A DNA stretch of 64,000 nucleotides from Bdellovibrio sp. (lineage in GTDB: Bacteria > Myxococcota > SpSt-1050): the NCBI GenBank assembly GCA_020725805.1, contig DYEF01000065.1, positions 42,070-106,069 on the forward strand. The letters run 5' to 3'. The notes beneath the pieces were generated by a model. It saw nothing but the letters and a program-made list of their open reading frames with translations. It did no database searches and was not told where the DNA came from. Numbering within the stretch: position 1 is the stretch's first letter; every line of letters starts with the position of its first letter. This document shows positions 49,451 to 57,880 of this stretch, piece by piece. The translations under genes and the position numbers were made by a program.

Positions 49451-49870
49451 TTATACTCCGTAAATATGAACTACCACAGTCCTTTCCCTCGGTCTGTGGT
49501 CAAACTCTGCAAGGACTATCTGCTGCCATGTACCCAGCACAGCCCTGCCATCTTCTATAGGGAATGTAAATGACTGCCCCAGAAGAGTAGCTCTCAGGTG
49601 TGAATGTCCGTTATCATCATTCCAGGTTGCATTATGGGCATACTCTCTATCCTGCGGGGCAATCTCTTCTAAAAGTTCCCTCAAATCCTTTGCAAGTCCG
49701 GGCTCATACTCCATGGTCAGAACCGATGCGGTCGAACCGATAACAAAAACTATTGCAAAACCCTCTTTTACTCCGCTCTTCTTGACCAGAGTCAGAACTT
49801 CTTCAGTAATGTCAAGGAGGTCGTTCTCTCCGGCTGTCTTCCTGAATATTCTGTACTTAAATAGCTTCAT
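49451..49870 (-). CDS. YjbQ/UPF0047 family protein
   Basis: 139 residues. It has the family pattern: TASVLTMEYEPGL, GHSHLRATLLGQSFTFPIEDGRAVLGTWQQIVLAEFDHRPRERTVVVHIYG. Members are small trimeric enzymes reported as secondary thiamine-phosphate synthases. The convergent neighbour ends only three bases away. It lies six bases downstream of the phosphoesterase gene and may be co-transcribed. Confidence 0.92.
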   Translation of the reverse strand: MKLFKYRIFRKTAGENDLLDITEEVLTLVKKSGVKEGFAIVFVIGSTASVLTMEYEPGLAKDLRELLEEIAPQDREYAHNATWNDDNGHSHLRATLLGQSFTFPIEDGRAVLGTWQQIVLAEFDHRPRERTVVVHIYGV

Positions 49871-49876
49871 ATTTGT

Positions 49877-52399
49877 TTATTTTTCACCGAACAATTCGGG
49901 ATATTCAATCTTCAGATAATCCGTCAGAACCTCATACATCTCGGAATTTTTTGGTGAATCCGGCTCCGAGAAATCCATAAGAAGCGACTTTTCTGCAAGA
50001 CGTTTCATTCTTATATCCAGATTGTGTATGGGTGGAATGACCTTATCCTCTATCTGTCTCGGCTCTGCCTTGTATGGAGTAAAATCGGGAGTGTTCGTAA
50101 AGACATCCAGCATAGGAGCAGCTCTCAGATCCGTCTGATACAACGAATTGAGTCCCAGAATCAGTTCGAATGTCTTGTAAAAGGACGGAAAGCTATACTG
50201 AACCGAAGATACAAACCCTCTTTTAATGTAAGGGCCTATTGCAAGGCATACATTCCTGTGCGAATCGATATGGTCAGCCCCGCTCTGCGGGTCGTCCTCA
50301 ACAACAAAGACAACCGAATCCTTCCAGAAGACAGAATTACTCAGATACTCAATCACAAGACCAAGACCATAATCATTATCGGAGACCATTGAATCAGGAG
50401 CCGGTTTACCCGGACTCACTCCGTAGGTATGGTCATTGGGGAGAAGCATAAAGATGAATGCCGGCATCTTTGCGGGGTCTCTCTCCCACTCCGAAAGCCT
50501 CTCCCTGAAGTAATTTGCCCTTTCCTCATCTTTGGGCGACATATTCCAGATTACTCCGCCCGGCCACTTCCGGTCCACATATTTGTCAAATCTCGGTTTT
50601 CTCCCGTAAAGCCCCTCGAGGTCTGCCATAACGCCAACCGCTTCCCCATACACCATAAAGTTGATTTTATTCCTCAACAGGTGATGAAAGAAGAAATCTG
50701 AGGCAGGATAACTTGCAGGTTCAACGCCCGGCAGAAAGAGCCGCGTTTCATCTCCCACAAGCCAGTTTCTCTCTATATAATCATTTGTAACAGACGAGGT
50801 CAGCCACATATGACCCTGAACAGAGACCTCCGATTCGGCAAAGCAATTGTCAAATACGGCAAATTCACGGGCTAGTTTATGGGTATTCGGCGTAAATTTC
50901 TCCCCGAATCTTACCAGTGAGGGTTCAGCCTCTACCCCTTCCAGATCACCGAGAATCTGATCGAAAGTCTTATTCTCCTTAACGATAAAAATAATATGTT
51001 TTATGGGGGAGAGATACTCTTTATCTATCGGGACAGGGGAATTGATATTTTCACAGGGGAATTCATAATATCTCGATGGTCTTGAGTTATTATTGTAAAC
51101 CATTTCTGAATATGTTTTCAGATTAATAATGGCATCAGAGATATCAATCACGGAGAGACTTCCAAACAGAATCTCATCCGCATCCTCTCCATTAATATTC
51201 GGAGAAGAGCCATTACCTTTTGCGTTTAACACATAAATATTTTTATTGTCCTCCGAGACAATCACCCTCACAGGATAGAAACCAACGGGTATTCTGCCAA
51301 GGACCTTATTTGCAGAGGTATCAATTACTGAGACCGAATTCAACAGTGCCTCTGCGACAAAAATATATTTGCCGTCCTTCGAGATATCCATTGTGGTCGG
51401 TGAAGTGCCATAGGGGATATTATCCTCATTGAGTTTAATCTCAGCGGTAACCTGATTGGTTGCAACATCTATAACCGAAATATTATCTGTATCACTATTG
51501 GCAACATAAATGCGTTTGCCGTCATTTGAAATGACTATACCTTCGGGATTCTTCCCCACATTTATGTCTCCAATCACACTCTCCGAACCGATATCTATGA
51601 CAGATACAGTATTGTCTCCCCAGTTTGAGACATACAGTCTCTTCTCATCACTGCTAAGCTGCAGCCAGAACGGATATGCATAAGGATGCTCATCTGTATG
51701 AACCCCCACTTTGACAGAATTCTTCCATTTCGGCGTCTCGCCGTTCTCGATAATTGCAATTTTATCTGCAATATGCTGTGCTGCATATATTCTCTTTTCA
51801 TCTCCGCTCAAAACCAGATGTCCGATAAAACCGGAGAGAGATACTGAACCAATTTTCCCGATTGATGCATCTTCATTGAGTTTCAATATGAGAATATTAT
51901 TGTTGGCACCACCCGATGCATAAATAGTCCTCTTGTCTTTTGCAAGAAAAAGTCCCAGAAAATTTCCGTAATTACCTTCGAGCGGAAACTTATATACAAC
52001 TTCTCCCTTTTCAACATCAACCACCTGAAGATACTGTTTCCCGTCAAGAGTTCTGCCACCGTTTGAGACAACAAGCCATTTTTTATCCGGAATTTCAACG
52101 GCATTCATAGGAAAAGTATTGATAGTAATATTCTTACCTGCCGGTGTTATCATCCTTCCATCGATGAGGAGTATCCCGTCCGAGGTCTTGCCGGGTCTCT
52201 GATATGCAATCTGATTGATCTGAAAATCGCACTTCTTTACATCGGTATCATTACTGCCGGTATCTTCCGTAATAGTAATATCTTCTGTGCTGATGTCAGT
52301 CCCGGTATCACTAACTGTTGTCCCCTCATTGTCAGAACAGCCGTAAACCAGCACAAAGAAGAAAACAGACATTACAATTAACATTAAAATATACTTCAT
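49877..52399 (-). CDS. YVTN beta-propeller and phosphoesterase lipoprotein
   Basis: 840 residues from the ATG at 52399 with GGAGG upstream. A signal ends in VYGC, followed by an Asp/Thr-rich spacer (about 25-55). Residues about 60-400 form a seven-bladed YVTN-type propeller with repeats such as RLYVSNWGDNTVSVIDIGS and RIYVANSDTDNISVIDVAT. Residues 430-800 are a phosphoesterase-family (PF04185) domain: HIIFIVKENKTFDQILGDLEG, an EVSVQGHMWLT segment and VFVVEDDPQSGADHIDSHR with metal-binding Asp/His. It may be a secreted phospholipase or phosphatase; the substrate is unknown. Confidence 0.88.
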   Translation of the reverse strand: MKYILMLIVMSVFFFVLVYGCSDNEGTTVSDTGTDISTEDITITEDTGSNDTDVKKCDFQINQIAYQRPGKTSDGILLIDGRMITPAGKNITINTFPMNAVEIPDKKWLVVSNGGRTLDGKQYLQVVDVEKGEVVYKFPLEGNYGNFLGLFLAKDKRTIYASGGANNNILILKLNEDASIGKIGSVSLSGFIGHLVLSGDEKRIYAAQHIADKIAIIENGETPKWKNSVKVGVHTDEHPYAYPFWLQLSSDEKRLYVSNWGDNTVSVIDIGSESVIGDINVGKNPEGIVISNDGKRIYVANSDTDNISVIDVATNQVTAEIKLNEDNIPYGTSPTTMDISKDGKYIFVAEALLNSVSVIDTSANKVLGRIPVGFYPVRVIVSEDNKNIYVLNAKGNGSSPNINGEDADEILFGSLSVIDISDAIINLKTYSEMVYNNNSRPSRYYEFPCENINSPVPIDKEYLSPIKHIIFIVKENKTFDQILGDLEGVEAEPSLVRFGEKFTPNTHKLAREFAVFDNCFAESEVSVQGHMWLTSSVTNDYIERNWLVGDETRLFLPGVEPASYPASDFFFHHLLRNKINFMVYGEAVGVMADLEGLYGRKPRFDKYVDRKWPGGVIWNMSPKDEERANYFRERLSEWERDPAKMPAFIFMLLPNDHTYGVSPGKPAPDSMVSDNDYGLGLVIEYLSNSVFWKDSVVFVVEDDPQSGADHIDSHRNVCLAIGPYIKRGFVSSVQYSFPSFYKTFELILGLNSLYQTDLRAAPMLDVFTNTPDFTPYKAEPRQIEDKVIPPIHNLDIRMKRLAEKSLLMDFSEPDSPKNSEMYEVLTDYLKIEYPELFGEK

Positions 52400-52504
52400 A
52401 ATCTTCCTCCTGTACAGGTGTATATAATACACCGCTAATCTTACTAATACAATACTGTTTGTTTCAGGTTAATTTTATAAAAAGAAATTATTAAGCGTTC
52501 TGCA

Positions 52505-52915
52505 TCAGAAGACTCTGAAATGCCTTAGAAGATTTACCGCCCATGAGAGAAGAATAAGCGGAATCACAATCAGTAGAACAAATTTCTGATACCTCTCGAA
52601 AACTATCTGAATAATCAATCTGTCAAGAATTATCTCGGCAATCAGCAAAACAATTCCGGTAAGAAGTGCCAGATATAAAAGCGGACCCAGTATATTGAAA
52701 TAAAATCCATCTAATATTTTCAGGTGTCCTATCGAGACAAAAGAGTGAGTCATCCCGCAGGAAGGACAGGGAAATCCGGTAAAAGTCCTAAAAAGACATA
52801 TTCCGTAAGGGAAATCGGGGTTGTCTATTATTACCGAACCTGCAAAAACCGAGAGAAGAATCAGAAGTGCAATAAATGACCTTTTACGGTTGGGGGTAAT
52901 AAAATTTCTAAACAT
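52505..52915 (-). CDS. DUF2752 membrane protein
   Basis: 136 residues, three membrane segments. The CLFRTFTGFPCPSCGMTHSF segment carries the conserved FPCPxCGxT motif of DUF2752. Function unknown; the Cys pair could bind metal. Confidence 0.88.
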   Translation of the reverse strand: MFRNFITPNRKRSFIALLILLSVFAGSVIIDNPDFPYGICLFRTFTGFPCPSCGMTHSFVSIGHLKILDGFYFNILGPLLYLALLTGIVLLIAEIILDRLIIQIVFERYQKFVLLIVIPLILLSWAVNLLRHFRVF

Positions 52916-53015
52916 ACAGTTAAGGTATTAAAGCAAATAATTCAACAAGTCAATTTTAAGAAAAAATGGATTATCCGGACCGGCACAGCAATTATTGGAC
53001 AATATTCAATTACCT

Positions 53016-53040
53016 GTATCTGTTTCAGTATACCAGATAC
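53016..53040. other. 7-bp hairpin downstream of the TM2 gene
   Basis: GTATCTG (53016-53022) and CAGATAC (53034-53040) form a perfect stem with an 11-base loop, 11 bases past the TM2 gene stop on the minus strand. No T-run follows on that strand, so it is not a convincing terminator. Confidence 0.4.
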
Positions 53041-53050
53041 TAAAAGCTTT

Positions 53051-53476
53051 TTATATTAAAAGTGAATTGCCTTCACTGTCCTTCATCAGACCCATTCCGA
53101 TGAGCAGATAATCTATCAAGGCCCAGATACCTGCCCCGCCGCAGGTGATGAGCTTTACTATACCAAGCCCGGTATACCCCAGATAAAACCTGTCCAGACC
53201 AAAATACCCAAGAAACATAGAGAGCAAAAATGCTGTTCCCTGTGATTTTTTGGGAGTGCCTACAGGGGTCTCTCTGAGAAGTGCGTTGCCGTTTGCATCT
53301 TCCATTGTACCCATTCCGAGAATAATAACATCTATAAGAGCCCAGATACCTGCCCCGCCGCAGGTGATGAGCTTTACTATACCAAGCCCGGTATACCCCA
53401 GATAAAATCTGTCAACTCCGAGAAATCCAAGAAAGACTGATAGTATAAATGCAGTTTGCTGACTCTTTTGATTCAT
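53051..53476 (-). CDS. Tandem TM2-domain membrane protein
   Basis: 141 residues made of two TM2 units joined by a short linker. Each has the LGxxGxDRFYLGYTGLGIVKLITCGGAGIWALID core of this four-helix-unit family. The units share a 68-base stretch with no difference (53121-53188 and 53340-53407), far more similar than the flanking parts, so recent duplication or gene conversion is likely. Function unknown. Confidence 0.92.
   Translation of the reverse strand: MNQKSQQTAFILSVFLGFLGVDRFYLGYTGLGIVKLITCGGAGIWALIDVIILGMGTMEDANGNALLRETPVGTPKKSQGTAFLLSMFLGYFGLDRFYLGYTGLGIVKLITCGGAGIWALIDYLLIGMGLMKDSEGNSLLI
53121..53188 (-). repeat. 68-bp direct repeat, copy 1 (inside TM2 gene)
   Basis: Identical base for base to 53340-53407. 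The offset is 219 bases (73 codons), in frame. Confidence 0.9.
53340..53407 (-). repeat. 68-bp direct repeat, copy 2 (inside TM2 gene)
   Basis: Second copy of the repeat at 53121-53188, encoding the same LGYTGLGIVKL-ITCGGAGIWA block. Confidence 0.9.
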
Positions 53477-53500
53477 TAAAACCCTCCTTGAGATTTTCGC

Positions 53501-54514
53501 TTACTTATTCAGGGTAAGCAGTTTAATCGAACTTTTTATAATCGGAAAAATTCTTTCGTTCTTCTTGTCTTTGAGCATCTTCTCGAGCTGAGGAATTGCT
53601 CTCTTATCCCCTACTGTTGCAAGTGCCTGTGCAGATCTACCCCTTATAAAGACATCCTCATCTTTTAACAAATCCATAAGCAGACCGATACATCTTTCAT
53701 CTGCAATCACAGAGAGTACCTGTATTGCAATATCGCGCTCGTCCTTTGAGTTACCGAATCTTGCTGTCCTGAGATATTCATCGACATTAATCTTATCCTT
53801 CATCTTTTTCAGGGTATTTTTCGCTGTCTTTATCTCTTCCTGCGAGGATGAATCCTTAAGTATCACCAAAATAGGCTGAACGAGTCTGGGGTCTCTTATG
53901 GTGCCGGCAAGCTCCATTGCATTGATTCTTGTATTCTCGTCCTTGGAGGTGAGTGCCGCAGACAAAACCTTGAATTTGTTTTCACTGGACATACCCATTA
54001 TAATCTGGGAGGTGGTATCGCTTACTTTACCTTTATCCGAGAGACCTTCGGCAAGTGCCTTCAGTGCATTGTCGTCCTTGAGTTCGCCGAATATTGCTAT
54101 AATACCCATCTTGAGCATCGAATCATCTGTATTTTTGAATGTGTTTACAAGGTCATCCATTGTCTGCTTGTTGGAAGAGAGCTTTACAAGTGCCTTAACT
54201 GCCTCTTTTCTGACAAGGGCCTCTGAATCCCTGAGCAATTCAATCAGAGGTCTCGTTGCCTTCGGGTCACCGATATTCCCGAGCGCAATGGCACAGGCAC
54301 CCTTAATCGCATAATCCTCGTCCTTCAGATTGGCAATAAGGACATCGACAGCCCTTTTATCCTGCATCTTGCCAAGGAATATGGCTGCCTGAAGCCTTGA
54401 CTTGAACGAAGACGAAGAATTGAGTTCGCTTATCATATTGTCAACCATATCAGCGTAGAGGTTTACCGGTAAAACCATCACTATAAAAAACATACAAACG
54501 TATTTTTTCAGCAT
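53501..54514 (-). CDS. Exported HEAT-repeat protein
   Basis: 337 residues. A signal peptide (1-21) is followed by at least six HEAT-like helical repeats, including DEDYAIKGACAIALGNIGDPKA and LVRKEAVKALVKLSSNKQ and, near the C-terminus, DEDVFIRGRSAQALATVGDKRA. It is a periplasmic or outer-membrane-associated scaffold, with no catalytic motif. It lies 24 bases upstream of the TM2 gene. Confidence 0.87.
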   Translation of the reverse strand: MLKKYVCMFFIVMVLPVNLYADMVDNMISELNSSSSFKSRLQAAIFLGKMQDKRAVDVLIANLKDEDYAIKGACAIALGNIGDPKATRPLIELLRDSEALVRKEAVKALVKLSSNKQTMDDLVNTFKNTDDSMLKMGIIAIFGELKDDNALKALAEGLSDKGKVSDTTSQIIMGMSSENKFKVLSAALTSKDENTRINAMELAGTIRDPRLVQPILVILKDSSSQEEIKTAKNTLKKMKDKINVDEYLRTARFGNSKDERDIAIQVLSVIADERCIGLLMDLLKDEDVFIRGRSAQALATVGDKRAIPQLEKMLKDKKNERIFPIIKSSIKLLTLNK

Positions 54515-54601
54515 AACTACCCTCTCATCATTGGTAGACCAATATCACAACAGAATAAGAACTGCAAATTATTTTTTTCCGAAATTGTGCAATCTGCAAT
54601 A

Positions 54602-57082
54602 CTATTCTATGAATGAACAGGAGCAGCCTGACTCGTCCTTGCTTTCATCAGTCTTGCTTCCGTCAATAACAACCACATCAGGTTTGGCACCAGCATCTGC
54701 GCCCGAAACATCACCGGAATTCCCTGTGTCATCCGGGACAGATACATCTGTAATAACATCCGGCTGAACACCTGTGTCGTTCTCTGCATCACTGACTATA
54801 ACAACATCCGAAACCACATCCTCTGACACATCAGTTCCGGCATCAGGTTCGACCTGTTTGGTTTCATATGAAGGAGTAATAAGCTGAAGGATACCCTGTG
54901 CCCCTCCGTAATTTACGAAGGCTATATAATATCTGTGACCACCTTCAATTTTTGAAGAATCAACTTCAAAATGGCTGTTGTCGGCTGTCTCGAGCTCGAA
55001 ATCGGCATTCGAGGAAACATCTCCGTTTAAGGAAATATCAAATTCAACCGGATTATCCTTCTTCATAAGCACTCTTATCTCCGCATCAGAACCGCCAAAC
55101 ATCGAATTGCTGTAGATATCCATATCGAGCATAAACTTTGAGGTATTTGCCGGAATATCAAAATAGAACTGCAGATACCCGGGGACATACGGAGATAATC
55201 CGACCGTGTCCAGCCCTTCAACCAGCATTATATATTTCCCGTTTTCGAGATTAACGAGTCTCTCGCAGTCAAGGATATTATTCTCCTTGAAAATATTCTC
55301 TGCCTTCTCGGCAAAGGCCTGACCGATAGCTGTATCCTTCTTCAGCATACTCACAAGCCCGTTTGAGAACTCACCGAATGTGGCAATCTGACTGAGAGAG
55401 ACAAGCACATCATACACCTTCTGGTCAAAGAGGTCTTCCTTGCCGAAATCCTTTACAAACTCGGTTCTTATCTTCCAGAGGGCGTTTGAGAGCAACAGCC
55501 CGTCGTTATGACTCTCACCCCAGAGGTCATCGGGGCATCTTGTATTTACACTCAGGTCCCTCAGTGCCCCCTGGTCCTCCGTTGCATTGCTGACATATTC
55601 ACCCAGCTTCGGGTCACCGGAGACGGTCGACGAGAAATAATCTGCAAATCCTTCATTCATGGCACCCGGGTCGATATACATCCCGTACTGGTCGAAATAG
55701 GCATACGCAAGATTGCTTGTCGAACCTATCATTGCGTGTGTAAATTCGTGATATGTAACCTCCGCATCATAGGCAAAATCGACCTTCTCTCCCTGCCCGA
55801 AGACAATCGCATCATCGTGGATACCGAAATCATCGAAACTGCCGTCATAGGGCATAAAGGCTGCATTATCAAAAGGCATAAACTTATCTGTTGTACAGAT
55901 ATTCCATCCGGGATTATTCGGGTCTTCCTCACAGTTGAATCTCAGTTCATAGAAGTTGGGGAGTTTGAAATTCACCAATGTCATCAGTGACGGAAGCCCT
56001 GAATTTGTATTTACTTTCTCAAATCCCTTCCCCTTGAAATAGGTATACATCTTGTCTGCGTGATAATACATCATCACTTCTGCAAAATCGTCTTCCATAA
56101 TTGATTCAAAGCAGGCCTGCGAATCCTCTGCCTCGAAACATTTTGTCGGGTCATCCGGAGTAAAATAGAAATCTCCGTTCTCGTCCGAAACCGCTTTGGG
56201 ACCGATATTGCAGAGGGTAAACCGCATAGTGGACTGATACTGCGGAATAGTCCATTCCTTCTGCTCACCTTTACCGTAACAGTTTGTACTTCTGATCAGC
56301 GTGCCGGTAAGGGTCTTATCCGTTACATTGGGGTCGAGATTTACAATATCAACCTCAACGGTAGGGCTTTTGCCGTCTGCGCCGGGATTCGGATTATAGA
56401 CATTTGCCTTGTTCAGATTTACAACATTATTCTTCCTGAAGATGAGTTTGCCTGTCTTCGCGTCGATAAAATAGCTCACATTCGTAAGTGAAGCAAATGA
56501 GGCAACTCTGACTTCGTACACAAAGAAGGCTTTATTACCTATAAGCAGTACCAGTTCCCTTACAGAATTATTGCTGTATTTTGAGCCTATAAGACTGTTG
56601 AACGGAACATATTTGTTGGTGACAATGTAATAGGCATCCTCCCTGTTGAAAGAGACCCTTGTATCAATATTTTTTAGTGAGAGATTGAAGAACGATGCTT
56701 TCAGAATCTTACCTGAATTATCTGCGGTTACGGCAATACCGGCAGGATATACAGGATACCCTCTGTATGTATAACTGAAACGGACTGTTTGACTGCCCTT
56801 CCCGCCAACTATCTTCTCAAAAGTCAGGCTGACGTCACCGCCAACAGAAAAGAGATTCTGATACTTGCCGATAAAGGCCTTTGCTGCATCGAAGGCCGAA
56901 CTTACGGGGAATCTTTCACCAAGGTCCGTAATCAGAACAGGGGAATTGTTCATAAATCTACCCTTGATTTTCATATCAGGGTTACTCTGTTTCATAATTC
57001 CGATCAATTCATCGAACTGTGATGCAGTCAGATTTGACGCTGCAAACAACAGAACCGATACAAGAAAAAGGATTTTTTTCAT
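54602..57082 (-). CDS. M36-like secreted metallopeptidase with Asp-rich tail and Cys-Ser-Cys end
   Basis: 826 residues. Signal 1-20, then an FTP-type propeptide (about 50-225) including AFDAAKAFIGKYQNLFSV. The catalytic zinc site is HEFTH (445-449) with third-ligand Glu477 in MNEGFADYF, as in fungalysin/thermolysin-type enzymes. A beta domain precedes an Asp/Val/Ser-rich tail (about 745-815). The last residues are ESGCSCSFIE. A C-terminal Gly-Cys-Ser-Cys resembles the Cys-containing part of MYXO-CTERM sorting signals, but no membrane helix or Arg cluster follows, so it may be a short variant. Confidence 0.87.
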   Translation of the reverse strand: MKKILFLVSVLLFAASNLTASQFDELIGIMKQSNPDMKIKGRFMNNSPVLITDLGERFPVSSAFDAAKAFIGKYQNLFSVGGDVSLTFEKIVGGKGSQTVRFSYTYRGYPVYPAGIAVTADNSGKILKASFFNLSLKNIDTRVSFNREDAYYIVTNKYVPFNSLIGSKYSNNSVRELVLLIGNKAFFVYEVRVASFASLTNVSYFIDAKTGKLIFRKNNVVNLNKANVYNPNPGADGKSPTVEVDIVNLDPNVTDKTLTGTLIRSTNCYGKGEQKEWTIPQYQSTMRFTLCNIGPKAVSDENGDFYFTPDDPTKCFEAEDSQACFESIMEDDFAEVMMYYHADKMYTYFKGKGFEKVNTNSGLPSLMTLVNFKLPNFYELRFNCEEDPNNPGWNICTTDKFMPFDNAAFMPYDGSFDDFGIHDDAIVFGQGEKVDFAYDAEVTYHEFTHAMIGSTSNLAYAYFDQYGMYIDPGAMNEGFADYFSSTVSGDPKLGEYVSNATEDQGALRDLSVNTRCPDDLWGESHNDGLLLSNALWKIRTEFVKDFGKEDLFDQKVYDVLVSLSQIATFGEFSNGLVSMLKKDTAIGQAFAEKAENIFKENNILDCERLVNLENGKYIMLVEGLDTVGLSPYVPGYLQFYFDIPANTSKFMLDMDIYSNSMFGGSDAEIRVLMKKDNPVEFDISLNGDVSSNADFELETADNSHFEVDSSKIEGGHRYYIAFVNYGGAQGILQLITPSYETKQVEPDAGTDVSEDVVSDVVIVSDAENDTGVQPDVITDVSVPDDTGNSGDVSGADAGAKPDVVVIDGSKTDESKDESGCSCSFIE

Positions 57083-57105
57083 AAAAACCTCCGGTAAAAT
57101 GAAGT

Positions 57106-57134
57106 TATAAACGGATAATCAATCCGAATGTCAA
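57106..57134 (-). promoter_or_regulatory. Promoter-like sequence upstream of the M36 peptidase gene
   Basis: On the minus strand TTGACA (57129-57134) is followed 17 bases later by TTTATA; an overlapping TATAAC is 19 bases away. The -35 is perfect and the -10 is uncertain. It lies about 25 bases before the start codon. Confidence 0.38.
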
Positions 57135-57214
57135 TCTTTACTAAAATAAAAAAGCATTGTCCATGTAAATAGTAACCGGGTTAACGTTATGAAAAATCTG
57201 TCATAGTAAATCAC

Positions 57215-57880
57215 CTATGCCCTGCTTTTCTGCTCGGAAAACCATCTGAATAATCTCTCCTGATATGCCTCCACGTAAAAGGCGTAGTAACAGAATGTTG
57301 CCAGCATCAGTCCGGATACGACATCGAGGAAATAGTGCTGTTTTGTGAAGAGAGTCGACAGAGATATCAGAATTCCCAGAGTTATAGCCCAGATACCGTT
57401 TAGTTTTGTCTTGTGATAGATGGCAAATGCCGAGACCATCGATACCGCAACGTGCAGCGAAGGAAAACAGTTCGTCGGAAGGTCGATATAATAAATAAAA
57501 TTGAGAAGGATTTCGCTTGCTGTATTCATCGGGACTTCCTGTCTTACCGACATCACCGGGAAGAGCAGAAAAACCGGATAGGCAACGAGGTCGCACATAA
57601 CAATGGAAAAACCGACCCTCTTGACCTCTTCAACCGTATCGAGTATCAGAACAAGAAATATAGGGAATATAAACAGCATTTCATATATCCACGACCATTC
57701 AGGTATCAGGGGTATTACTCTGTCAATCGGTAGAGAGACATCGTAGAGTTTGGCAGTGTTTACCTTTGAATTTACATACATATAGCCAAACCCGTGAAAT
57801 GCATAGACAAAAGCAAAAATCAGGTATTTTTTGAGATAATATTCCCTTGGATATGAGTTTACAGGTTTGATGAAACTCAT
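57215..57880 (-). CDS. PAP2-fold membrane phosphatase (PAP2_3/inositol transferase-like)
   Basis: 221 residues, about six membrane segments. NCFPSLHVAVS (137-147) and STLFTKQHYFLDVVSG (175-190) are the second and third phosphatase motifs, with the catalytic His143 and His182. The lack of a clear KxxxxxxRP first motif and the FPSLHVA form are typical of the PAP2_3/Aur1-like branch, which includes inositol phosphotransferases. It overlaps the MgtE-N/CBS gene by four bases. The substrate is unknown. Confidence 0.82.
   Translation of the reverse strand: MSFIKPVNSYPREYYLKKYLIFAFVYAFHGFGYMYVNSKVNTAKLYDVSLPIDRVIPLIPEWSWIYEMLFIFPIFLVLILDTVEEVKRVGFSIVMCDLVAYPVFLLFPVMSVRQEVPMNTASEILLNFIYYIDLPTNCFPSLHVAVSMVSAFAIYHKTKLNGIWAITLGILISLSTLFTKQHYFLDVVSGLMLATFCYYAFYVEAYQERLFRWFSEQKSRA

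Noticed and set aside
53121-53407. Direct repeats that might suggest a CRISPR array
   Set aside because: Only two copies, in frame within a TM2 coding sequence, and no spacer pattern or cas genes.
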